DNA from: Candidatus Peregrinibacteria bacterium CG_4_10_14_0_2_um_filter_43_11
GTDB lineage: Bacteria; Patescibacteriota; Gracilibacteria; UM-FILTER-43-11
Assembly (NCBI GenBank): GCA_002792495.1
Contig: PFOK01000021.1
Span: 1 to 6,807, forward strand
Direction: 5' to 3'
Length of the DNA stretch: 6,807 nt
Shown piece after piece: positions 1 through 5,661 of the stretch. Position 1 is the first letter of the stretch; each line of letters begins with the position of its first letter. The notes beneath the pieces are model-generated. The model did no database searches and had not been told where the DNA came from. It saw only the letters and a list, made by a program, of their open reading frames with translations. The translations under genes and the position numbers were made by a program.

Positions 1-2
1 CT

Positions 3-134
3 TTGCCCATTATTTCCTTCAAAATAGGCAGTGATGATATTGTGTCATTTTATTATGGTTTAGCTATAGCTGTATTGACCTTCGGTATAATCCCCCTCGT
101 CATCCCGTGCACCGACACGGGATCCCCCTTTTAA
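3..134 (+). CDS. Possible 3' end of an upstream membrane-protein gene (partial)
   Basis: Frame 3 is open from the window edge to a TAA at 132-134, giving 43 codons with no start inside the window. The translation has a hydrophobic stretch (IVSFYYGLAIAVLTFGIIPL, positions 39-98) long enough for one membrane helix, after a short polar segment with SDD. The last codons run through the 102-123 palindrome and read VIPCTDTGSPF. Against a real gene: the hydrophobic stretch overlaps the decayed hairpin repeat at 67-98, whose intact copies read AVLAFGATP in the same frame, so the helix could be an accident of repeat sequence. If real, it is the tail of an integral membrane protein on the same strand as gene A. 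I do not recognise it. Confidence 0.28.
   Translation: MPIISFKIGSDDIVSFYYGLAIAVLTFGIIPLVIPCTDTGSPF
67..98. repeat. Decayed copy of the GC-rich hairpin repeat
   Basis: The blocks tagctgt (67-73), ccttcggt (79-86) and ccccctc (92-98) match the tandem repeats at the right edge in the same order and spacing. In the two intervening 5-nt blocks (attga for gctgg, ataat for gcaac) every difference is a transition towards A/T. The 5' third of the repeat is not recognisable here. I read it as an old, decaying copy; chance similarity is possible. Confidence 0.4.
102..123. repeat. Palindromic stem-loop (atcccgtg / cacgggat)
   Basis: Perfect 8-bp inverted repeat, 102-109 against 116-123, with a 6-nt loop caccga. 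It is preceded by ccctcgtc. It resembles the short 'cgtcatcccg...' dispersed repeats seen between genes in many bacteria, and is related in style to the element core at 3504-3530. There is no T-tract directly after it beyond cccctttt, so a terminator role is weak. Confidence 0.5.
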
Positions 135-213
135 TAAAGGGTTTAAGGGGATTACCCCCTCCGGAAGGCAAGGATTATTATCCTCGCAAACAGGGGCACA
201 TGGGTGATATTCT

Positions 214-264
214 CAGCGCAGGAGGGTGGCTGTGCTGGCCTTCGGCGCTGATCCTCCTACCCCC
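214..264. repeat. GC-rich hairpin repeat, single copy
   Basis: Positions 216-248 match the 33-nt core of the tandem array at 6672-6807 at 30 of 33 positions. The differences are at 220 (a for c), 228 (g for a) and 246 (c for t). The ends pair as cagcgc (214-219) with gcgctg (245-250), and the middle can fold around a tgt loop (ggtggc / gctggcc). The differences keep or swap pairs rather than destroy the fold, which suggests a structured element. The tail differs from the array (gatcctcctaccccc in place of the C7 run). Role unknown; it lies just upstream of the promoter at 273-302. Confidence 0.7.
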
Positions 265-272
265 TTAGACCC

Positions 273-302
273 TTGACACGACAAAACAATCGTGCATATA
301 AT
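273..302 (+). promoter_or_regulatory. Consensus sigma70-type promoter P1
   Basis: TTGACA at 273-278 and TATAAT at 297-302, both perfect consensus hexamers, separated by 18 bp. Transcription would begin near 309, giving gene A a leader of about 150 nt. The direction matches gene A. No other gene lies between, so P1 drives either gene A with a long leader or a short leader RNA. A weak A/T hairpin at 336-358 lies within this leader. Confidence 0.72.
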
Positions 303-370
303 GGAGTATTAAGTGGTTAACGTGTAACTGTAGTGGTTTTTTCGGTGTTCAAAAAAACAGAAAAAAATAC

Positions 371-433
371 TTTTGACCTAATTTTTGACCAACATTTTCT
401 ATTGACTTAGTCAAATAAATATGTTAATTTAAC
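371..433 (+). promoter_or_regulatory. Candidate operator: TTGACC direct repeats and two palindromes
   Basis: ttttgacc occurs at 371-378 and 383-390, a 12-bp period. Next come the palindromes ttgacttagtcaa (402-414, 5-bp arms with a 3-nt centre) and gttaatttaac (423-433, 5-bp arms with a 1-nt centre). The palindromes sit on the -35 and -10 regions of the proposed promoter P2, where a bound dimeric repressor would block it. No regulator gene is in the window, so function is inferred from position only. Confidence 0.35.
402..430 (+). promoter_or_regulatory. Proximal promoter P2 of gene A
   Basis: TTGACT at 402-407, a 17-bp spacer, and TAATTT at 425-430 preceded by TG at 422-423 (extended -10). 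The -10 itself is weak. The geometry matches the much stronger promoter of gene C at 3649-3677: the same ctattgac lead-in, the same 17-bp spacer, the same TGn, and about 30 nt from -10 to the start codon. That parallel is the main support. Confidence 0.45.
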
Positions 434-460
434 ATCCATCTTAACCTTTTAAAAACACCC

Positions 461-2092
461 ATGCCAAATTTGCTCCCCAAACAACAATCAACGGATCTCG
501 TACAGACGCGATCAATCGCGTCTCCGAATACGGAAATCCTCGCCAAAAAACCGGGACTGATGGAAAAATTGCAGAATCTGATTGCGACCATGCGTGAAAG
601 AATTTTTGGCAAAGCCGAAAGCACGTCTCCGGATGCTTTGAATGAAACGAATGATAGCGCTCCTAATAATACCGTAGGGACGCAAAATGTTCATTGTAAC
701 CGCATCGTAGGGACGCGAGATCTCGCGTCCACCCCAGAAACACCGGAAATAGAAAATTTAGGTCCATTGCAGACTGTTTTGAGTACGGCAATGGAGCAAT
801 TGAAGGATATTGTGGCCGCCATGAGTGCCACTCGCGACAGAATAGGGGAAATGGGAGCAAACGCGTTAGAAACGGCAAAAACACGATTGGCAGGCACCAG
901 AAATAAAATGTCAGTCGTTTTAGGAGGAGGAAGTGCTCTGATGCTGGGGGGATGTGATGTCCCCTCAATCATGTCCACGGGCAAATTTCCGGATGGTCTG
1001 CCTTTGCAGGATTGGATTGCCGGATTATTACAAAAAATTCCCACCTCTATCACACACGAAGTGGGAAGATTGTACGAAACATTATGGAGGCAAGGCATTT
1101 ATTTGCCACAAACAACCGAGACATCAGATATAATGATGGCCATTGTCAAAAGCCTACCGGAAATAGGAATGCTTTGGTTACTCATAAAATTAATAGTCAA
1201 AGAAGACTGGGCTCAGGCAGTCTCAAAATACGCGGGGTACACAACACCTCCGGGGTACATTTTTGCCGCCTCCGCGGTAATAGGAAACATTGGTATTTTG
1301 GGGCCAATTTCAAAATTGATGGAAAAATTAAATGCTTCCATCAAAGGGGTGTCTATTACATCGCTTTTGGCTGCGCTTGCCGCTACCGCAACACTGGGTG
1401 GCGATTTTCTTGACAAAAAAACAGGAGGCATTTCCTTTGGAGCCTGCATTTTACTCGGAACCATCGGAGGCTTGGATATTTTAAAAACGATTTATGAAGC
1501 AATTACCGGCAAAGAAATAACAAAGGGGCGAATTGCCACCTTACTACCAAGATTGGGAATCAATCTGGCCAAAAGAAAAAAATGGCAATGTGACGATTGT
1601 CATTCAAAATTTAAACTCGAAGTCAAAAAATGTACAAAGGCATCATGTGGCAAAGGGGAAAATCCATTTTACCCTTGGAACTGTGAAAGAACAGATTGTA
1701 AAACAGGAATTCCCGCTAGGGTAAAACGTTGCCCGGATTGTGGAAGCATAGGCCCCGACAGAATTCAAAAAAAACCCAAAGCCATAACTGGCAAAACGGA
1801 TGGAAAAACAAGTGCCGTCAGTGACCCTATTACAGATCCTGCTCAAAAAAAAGGCTCACCCTCTGCTCGTAATAGTGATATGGATATGATTTTAACCTTG
1901 GTACAACAAGAAGATTCAGGTGCAGATACCACCGACCCAATACAACCGGCAACAACACCAACACCAAGCGCAATGGAAAGGCTAATATTAAGAAAATTGG
2001 AAGAGGCAAAAAAACCCCAAGTAGCGGCAAATCCCCCTTCAGCCGGACCAGCAACCCCCCCCTCAGTCAGAAAAAGAAGTCTCGATTGGTAA
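461..2092 (+). CDS. Gene A: polytopic membrane protein with lipobox-like segment, zinc-ribbon region and C-terminal SLDW tag
   Basis: 543 residues, family not recognised. Residues 1-145 are a polar N-terminal region with helical segments and two palindrome-derived peptides (14-21 and 72-90). A hydrophobic stretch at 150-164 ends in LGGC (Cys165), like a lipoprotein lipobox but far from the N terminus. Likely membrane helices lie near 233-247, 265-282, 297-313 and 323-345. Residues 377-427 carry eight cysteines as CX2C-X10-CX4C-X11-CX4C-X10-CX2C, which fits two zinc-ribbon sites. An amphipathic helix near 503-517 and a Pro-rich linker lead to the terminal KRSLDW. The start at 461 has no Shine-Dalgarno; a later ATG at 908 would give a short lipoprotein-like N terminus, but the frame stays open and coding-like upstream of it. 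Gene B follows after 29 bp, probably in the same transcript. Inferred role: structural part of an envelope complex; no enzyme motif seen. Confidence 0.92.
   Translation: MPNLLPKQQSTDLVQTRSIASPNTEILAKKPGLMEKLQNLIATMRERIFGKAESTSPDALNETNDSAPNNTVGTQNVHCNRIVGTRDLASTPETPEIENLGPLQTVLSTAMEQLKDIVAAMSATRDRIGEMGANALETAKTRLAGTRNKMSVVLGGGSALMLGGCDVPSIMSTGKFPDGLPLQDWIAGLLQKIPTSITHEVGRLYETLWRQGIYLPQTTETSDIMMAIVKSLPEIGMLWLLIKLIVKEDWAQAVSKYAGYTTPPGYIFAASAVIGNIGILGPISKLMEKLNASIKGVSITSLLAALAATATLGGDFLDKKTGGISFGACILLGTIGGLDILKTIYEAITGKEITKGRIATLLPRLGINLAKRKKWQCDDCHSKFKLEVKKCTKASCGKGENPFYPWNCERTDCKTGIPARVKRCPDCGSIGPDRIQKKPKAITGKTDGKTSAVSDPITDPAQKKGSPSARNSDMDMILTLVQQEDSGADTTDPIQPATTPTPSAMERLILRKLEEAKKPQVAANPPSAGPATPPSVRKRSLDW
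504..523. repeat. Palindromic repeat, copy 1, inside gene A
   Basis: agacgcgat (504-512) and atcgcgtct (515-523) form a perfect 9-bp inverted repeat around a 2-nt centre. It is read in frame as codons for VQTRSIAS (residues 14-21). The same core occurs between genes at 3305-3324 and 6629-6648, so this is a dispersed repeat within a coding sequence rather than a gene-specific palindrome. Confidence 0.7.
673..730. repeat. Palindromic repeat, copy 2, with preceding half-copy, inside gene A
   Basis: cgtagggacgc occurs twice, at 673-683 and 706-716. The second copy leads into a perfect 20-bp palindrome, ggacgcgagatctcgcgtcc (711-730). The translation is VGTQ... then VGTRDLAS (residues 83-90), the same frame and nearly the same peptide as copy 1 (VQTRSIAS). 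The first half-copy lacks its complementary arm, so it is either a truncated palindrome or a degenerate one. Confidence 0.65.
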
Positions 2093-2121
2093 ACTTTTAT
2101 ATTCAATAAATCACTCCAAAG

Positions 2122-3231
2122 ATGAAACTAAATATACCCCGAAGACCGGAGACACAAAAGCCGGAAGTGACCTTTTTGCAGCAAATACGAAATCTCGTTG
2201 GGGCAATGATGGCCAGCCGATGCCTTAGAGTTTCAGCTATGGCGGCCACAACCGTTCCATTGGCAACCGTAGCCATTTCTACACCCGCTCAGGCCACCGA
2301 ACCAACAGTCAAAGACACTGTAAGAGTGGAATATGAAGCATGTATTCAGCGCGAAAAAGAGGCAAGGAGAGAACTGGGGAAGTTAGATAAAGTAATAGAT
2401 TGGCTTCAACACGAGTGTTTTTCGGAATGTGAAAAAAATCACGGAGTAGCCCCTTGTACAAAAGTTAGAGGAACTATTGCCCTGGAAAAAGGTAAAAAAA
2501 CAGGAAAAGATGCCTTAGAAGCCGGAAAAAAAGCGGTATGGGGAATGTCAAAACTACAATGGATTTTTTTAACCGAAAATAACCAAGCGGAATGGGGTTG
2601 GTTTTTGCTCAGTATGGCAATCCTTTTACTTAAAACAGGACAAAAAAAATGGCCTAAAGAATTAACAGAAATAACTGCGTGGAGTTCCACTGTAAGTGCA
2701 TTAAAGAGCTCCGCAATAACCGTTGTAGGTACCAGAGTCGCTATAGCATTGTCCATGTTAATCATCGAAAAAAGTGAGATAGAAAAAGAATGGATTTACG
2801 GAGGACCGGCACTATTATTGGCAATAACCATTTTAGCCCAACAAAGAATGATATTTGAAGAAATATTTCCGGCAAAACAAGGGGTAATACGATTGGCAAG
2901 AAGAATTGGAGGGATTGAAGAAGAAACCTGTGCTTTTCCGCCCGCACAAGAACAGCCAAAAGATCCCGCCACAATAGCAGGTCCAATGGCAGGATTGATT
3001 CAACCTCAGCCCCCAGCACAGCCACCTGCTACACAACCTGTCGCGGCAATACCAATCGATCAATTAGCAGATTTGATCCGAGCACTTCATGGGCAACCAC
3101 CCGTAACACCACCAGCTCCGGAACCCGTAATACCTCCAAATCCACAACCAACAGCATCAAGTCAAACACCTGATCCAAAACCTACCCAAACACCCAATAC
3201 TACCCCAAAAAGAAGAAGCCTGGATTGGTAA
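2122..3231 (+). CDS. Gene B: polytopic membrane protein with long signal peptide, Pro-rich tail and SLDW tag
   Basis: 369 residues, family not recognised. A 58-residue leader has a polar n-region (1-36, containing a KPE motif), a hydrophobic core at 37-52 and a signal-peptidase-like end TPAQA (54-58). An exported region follows, with cysteines at 74, 99, 103 and 112 (possible disulfides). Likely membrane helices lie near 157-170, 197-215 and 226-240. An amphipathic helix (about 311-323) and a linker rich in Pro, Gln and Thr (about 325-360) end in KRRSLDW. The architecture parallels gene A, and the last codons for S and L differ synonymously from those of A (agc/agt, ctg/ctc), so the tail looks conserved at protein level. 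There is no Shine-Dalgarno at the start. Gene B lacks A's zinc-ribbon region. Inferred: a paralogue-like partner of A in an envelope complex. Confidence 0.92.
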   Translation: MKLNIPRRPETQKPEVTFLQQIRNLVGAMMASRCLRVSAMAATTVPLATVAISTPAQATEPTVKDTVRVEYEACIQREKEARRELGKLDKVIDWLQHECFSECEKNHGVAPCTKVRGTIALEKGKKTGKDALEAGKKAVWGMSKLQWIFLTENNQAEWGWFLLSMAILLLKTGQKKWPKELTEITAWSSTVSALKSSAITVVGTRVAIALSMLIIEKSEIEKEWIYGGPALLLAITILAQQRMIFEEIFPAKQGVIRLARRIGGIEEETCAFPPAQEQPKDPATIAGPMAGLIQPQPPAQPPATQPVAAIPIDQLADLIRALHGQPPVTPPAPEPVIPPNPQPTASSQTPDPKPTQTPNTTPKRRSLDW

Positions 3232-3304
3232 TAAAACCATACCTCCCTCTTTATTTCCCGTCATTCCGGTCACCAAGCCCACCCAACAGAGTGGCACAAC
3301 GTAG

Positions 3305-3324
3305 AGACGCGATGAATCGCGCCT
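3305..3324. repeat. Palindromic repeat, copy 3, intergenic
   Basis: agacgcgat (3305-3313) and atcgcgcct (3316-3324) form the same palindrome as copy 1 with one mismatched pair. It is preceded by the family lead-in gt ahead of agagacgc (cgtagagacgc from 3300). Confidence 0.7.
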
Positions 3325-3423
3325 AAACATATCATTTCATTCGGAGTATTCAGATATACAGAAAACAAGTTGAGTCATGACAGTGAAAAAATCGGAGGAA
3401 GTACACATTTGGATCGTTAAAAA

Positions 3424-3638
3424 CGTGAATTGCGAAATTCAAAATTGGTCTTAAAAAACCTGATTTTACCCTGAATGTGTTTTCTTCTACCTCGTACCCC
3501 CCCCCTCATCCCGAGCGTTAGCCGAGGGATCTAAATCCTGCAAAGATAATTTGGCATCAGATGCCTCGGCAAGCTTCGGCATGAGGAAGGAGGAGATATT
3601 CAGATTAAAACGAGTAAAAAGTAATTTCGCAATTCACG
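3424..3638. mobile_element. MITE-like element with 16-bp terminal inverted repeats
   Basis: cgtgaattgcgaaatt (3424-3439) is perfectly inverted as aatttcgcaattcacg (3623-3638), 215 bp end to end. It is flanked by gttaaaaa (3416-3423) and gttaaaac (3639-3646), a 7-of-8 match placed where a target-site duplication would be. The inverted symmetry continues imperfectly inside (ctgaat at 3471-3476 against attcag at 3598-3603). There is no open frame for a transposase, so it would be non-autonomous. The right end lies 10 bp from the -35 box of gene C. It could also be a composite of older repeats. Confidence 0.55.
3496..3594. repeat. Nested stem-loop core of the MITE-like element
   Basis: A C-tract and cctcat (3504-3509) pair with atgagg (3581-3586). 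Inside are atccc (3508-3512) with gggat (3526-3530) and several cggc/gccg blocks (3561-3580). The segment resembles the widespread 'catcccgagcg...gagggatct' type of intergenic repeat known from many bacterial genomes; that likeness is from memory. It may be the original repeat, with outer ends added, or the folded centre of the element. Confidence 0.5.
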
Positions 3639-3648
3639 GTTAAAACTA

Positions 3649-3677
3649 TTGACCTTTTGGAGTAAAAATGATATAAT
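3649..3677 (+). promoter_or_regulatory. Strong sigma70-type promoter of gene C
   Basis: TTGACC at 3649-3654, a 17-bp spacer, and perfect TATAAT at 3672-3677 with TG at 3669-3670 (extended -10). Transcription would start near 3684, leaving a leader of under 30 nt before the ATG at 3711. It lies immediately downstream of the MITE-like element. It probably drives genes C, D and E, since no comparable promoter is visible before D or E. Confidence 0.8.
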
Positions 3678-3710
3678 TATTAGATAATATTACATCTTCA
3701 TATTAAAAAA

Positions 3711-4673
3711 ATGGGTGTTAAACAATGGATGAAAGATCGGGTGGGTTGGGGTGATGGTCCGGAGGTAAGAGCCGCAAAAGCCGAACAACAAGAGGCAGAA
3801 AAGACACGAAGAGCAGCCGCAAAAGCGCTTATTACTCCGGCAAGTGCATCTCCTGTAGAGCCATCACCACCAAGCGCCCATACAAGTATCATAGAAGTTC
3901 AAGCAGCCATTAAAGAAGGAATGAGATATTTTGATGAACTTGTAGGAACTCCAATTCCACCACCTGAACTACAATTTTTATCCCAAACAATTGATGATTT
4001 AGAAATGGTAATTGCCATTTTGCGTGAAAGATACAAAGGACGAAAGGAAGAAGGAAAAACGTTTGTTGAATATTTAGGAATGACCGAAGGGGATGAAGCA
4101 GGTTTAATAGGAGTTTTAACGGATATTACAAAATGCACAACAGCAAATGAAAAACTCAGAGAACCAAATGCTATGAGAGCATTTATGGCCAAAAGCGGCG
4201 CAAAAAAAGGAATTTTAGCAATCATTTATCAAGACCTTCTGGGAAATACGGCAACAACCGAAGTGGAGGAAATTTATAACGAAGCGAAACAACTCGTTAG
4301 GGCTACTGAAAGACATGATTTCTTAACGAATTTTGTCGCAACGGAAAACATAACAGACGCCCTATATGAACTTCGAACCAACACAACCGATTCATTCGAC
4401 GTTATTGCAAAAAAACATGGGTTACATGAAGGAATGCTTGCCAGTGCTTTCACGCTTCCTGCACAGACAGCTTCAGCTCCACAGCCAGCTCCACAGCCAG
4501 CTCCACAGCCAGCTCCACAATCCGTTCCACAATCCGTTCCACCATCCGTTCCACCATCCGTTCCACCATCCGTTCCACCATCCGTTCCACCATCCGTTCC
4601 CCCATCCGTTCCCCCACCGGCAACTCCTCCGGCACCAATAATATCTTTTAAAGATCTGGGCATTCCCGACTAA
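3711..4673 (+). CDS. Gene C: soluble helical protein with proline tetrapeptide repeat tail
   Basis: 320 residues, family not recognised. There is no signal peptide or membrane helix, so it is probably cytoplasmic. Residues 18-42 form a charged Ala/Glu/Lys-rich helix; 43-56 are Pro/Ser-rich; about 57-245 look like a compact, mostly helical domain with no catalytic motif I recognise. Residues 256-303 are twelve tetrapeptides moving from PAPQ through SVPQ to SVPP. A short end (IISFKDLGIPD) follows, which may be a binding peptide on a long stiff arm, as in genes A and B. The start lacks a Shine-Dalgarno and follows an A-run; the promoter at 3649-3677 sets it firmly. The many Pro-Pro pairs would normally require EF-P for smooth translation. 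Gene D begins 36 bp after its stop. Confidence 0.92.
   Translation: MGVKQWMKDRVGWGDGPEVRAAKAEQQEAEKTRRAAAKALITPASASPVEPSPPSAHTSIIEVQAAIKEGMRYFDELVGTPIPPPELQFLSQTIDDLEMVIAILRERYKGRKEEGKTFVEYLGMTEGDEAGLIGVLTDITKCTTANEKLREPNAMRAFMAKSGAKKGILAIIYQDLLGNTATTEVEEIYNEAKQLVRATERHDFLTNFVATENITDALYELRTNTTDSFDVIAKKHGLHEGMLASAFTLPAQTASAPQPAPQPAPQPAPQSVPQSVPPSVPPSVPPSVPPSVPPSVPPSVPPPATPPAPIISFKDLGIPD
4475..4618 (+). repeat. 12-bp tandem repeat encoding the proline arm of gene C
   Basis: Twelve 12-bp units in frame. The first are agctccacagcc, followed by cgttccacaatc, then five of cgttccaccatc, then two C-richer variants. The change is ordered along the array, as expected when slippage or unequal exchange copies neighbouring units. 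Copy number can vary without breaking the frame. Confidence 0.9.
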
Positions 4674-4709
4674 ATTCAATTCATAAACCCAATCAATCAC
4701 TAATAAAAA

Positions 4710-5600
4710 ATGATTCTTTCCTCAACAACAATTCAGCATCAAAACACACCCTACCAAGCTTCTTTTAAGGAAAACCGCTTGGTTCATGTGGAATGGGGGA
4801 AGGAATGGGGACTGCTCAAAGCACAGTCAAAAGGATTATGGGGACGCTTGAGTAGTGTTTACCAAAAAGTAAGATGGCTGACCGGAGTGCCTTTAATTAC
4901 CGAACCCGCAAAATACATAGCCAGAAAAACTTGGGACGGCATGTTGGCTGTTGGAGACGGAATGCGAATAGTGGCACACACAACACGCGATGCCACTCGA
5001 GGCGCCTTGCGCAGCACGGTAGGCCCTTTAGCCACATGGTTGCAAGCGCCTTTGCAGGATCTTAAAATGAACTTTTACGACAATTCTCGTGATGTCATTA
5101 AAGGAGTGTTAAAAGATGCTCCCGTCAGTTTTGTGGAAGGAATAGCTGAAAGCGGAAATAATGTTACGCAACATTCGCGTGATACGTGGTCCAGCCTAAA
5201 AAGCCTCAAACCACTCTCCTTTTTGAACAACAGTCGTAAAATGATCACCAGCGCCCTAGGCGCACCGTTCAATCCCCTTTGGCATGTCGCTAAATCGCTG
5301 GGCGGAACGGGGGTAAAAGTGGGTAAAAATATCGTGGGCTCCAAAATGCAGTATTTCAGTGCCGCGAAAGAAGGAGTGATGCAAATACGAGAAGGGGCTC
5401 AGGAGTTATTACACTCCCCACAAACCGGATACGAAAGCGGACACGTTGTTAATTTGGACGCGTTAAAAGCCCGAAGAGAAAAATCGGCAAAAGCGGAAGC
5501 GAAACGTCAGGAAATTCAGGCCGAGATAGCAAAAGCAAAAGCGGCAAAAAAGAAGGAAACACTCATGAAAAGAGCACTCGGAAATTCTGAAGCCGCCTAA
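4710..5600 (+). CDS. Gene D: basic amphipathic repeat protein with Lys/Ala-rich helical tail
   Basis: 296 residues, family not recognised. No signal peptide or clear membrane helix. The N-terminal part (1-65) has aromatic and basic residues (HVEWGKEWG near 26-34). From about 66 to 200 there are amphipathic stretches, each opened by a similar motif: IARKTW, TTRDAT, NSRDVI, HSRDTW and NSRKMI, with the Arg at 72, 93, 127, 157 and 176, often followed by Leu and then Pro. Gly-rich helical sequence follows at 184-235. Residues 251-288 are a highly charged Lys/Ala/Glu/Arg helix, probably a coiled coil. The pattern suggests membrane-surface or filament association, but that is inference. The start follows an A-run without Shine-Dalgarno. 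Lies 36 bp after gene C and 99 bp before gene E. Confidence 0.9.
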   Translation: MILSSTTIQHQNTPYQASFKENRLVHVEWGKEWGLLKAQSKGLWGRLSSVYQKVRWLTGVPLITEPAKYIARKTWDGMLAVGDGMRIVAHTTRDATRGALRSTVGPLATWLQAPLQDLKMNFYDNSRDVIKGVLKDAPVSFVEGIAESGNNVTQHSRDTWSSLKSLKPLSFLNNSRKMITSALGAPFNPLWHVAKSLGGTGVKVGKNIVGSKMQYFSAAKEGVMQIREGAQELLHSPQTGYESGHVVNLDALKARREKSAKAEAKRQEIQAEIAKAKAAKKKETLMKRALGNSEAA

Positions 5601-5608
5601 AAATTAAT

Positions 5609-5661
5609 AAAGGAGTGGTATACATTACCCATCCTTGTAGGAGGGGTGCAGGGTCGGTAAT
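5609..5661 (+). other. Hairpin between genes D and E
   Basis: attacc (5624-5629) pairs with ggtaat (5656-5661), with inner pairing of tcct (5632-5635) and agga around a tgt loop. It follows aaaggagtgg (5609-5618), the only strong Shine-Dalgarno-like string near any gene here, which has no usable ATG after it. The hairpin has no T-run and is not a standard terminator. It could be a small dispersed repeat or an mRNA processing or attenuation site ahead of gene E. Confidence 0.4.

Larger units (their letters stand above)
1..460. other. Repeat-rich leader region upstream of gene A
   Basis: This 460-bp stretch holds no complete gene that I can support. In order it contains a possible 3' end of an upstream gene (3-134), a decayed hairpin repeat (67-98), a perfect 8-bp stem-loop (102-123), a weak 6-bp stem at 126-141, a conserved hairpin repeat (214-264), a consensus sigma70-type promoter (273-302), TTGACC direct repeats, and a second promoter (402-430) overlapped by two palindromes. 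There is also an A/T hairpin at 336-358 (gtttttt/aaaaaac) and a direct repeat agtggtt at 312-318 and 332-338. The leader from the first promoter to gene A would be about 150 nt. I found no tRNA or known riboswitch shape. Confidence 0.7.
3232..3710. other. Intergenic region between genes B and C
   Basis: This 479-bp stretch has no gene I can support. It contains a palindromic repeat (3305-3324), a MITE-like element (3424-3638) with an internal stem-loop block, and the promoter of gene C (3649-3677). A 25-codon open frame at 3377-3454 has no ribosome site and runs through the left end of the element, so I do not call it. No clear factor-independent terminator follows gene B. Confidence 0.7.

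Noticed and set aside
336..358. Factor-independent terminator in the gene A leader
   Set aside because: The stem is seven pairs of almost pure A/U with a 9-nt loop and no following T-run, too weak for a terminator.
3377..3454. 25-codon open frame in the B-C intergenic region
   Set aside because: It has no ribosome site or own promoter, and it runs across the inverted end of the MITE-like element, so the frame is likely accidental.
4274..4663. Minus-strand 129-residue open frame with GGTD repeats
   Set aside because: It is the shadow of the 12-bp proline repeat in gene C, which keeps all frames open.
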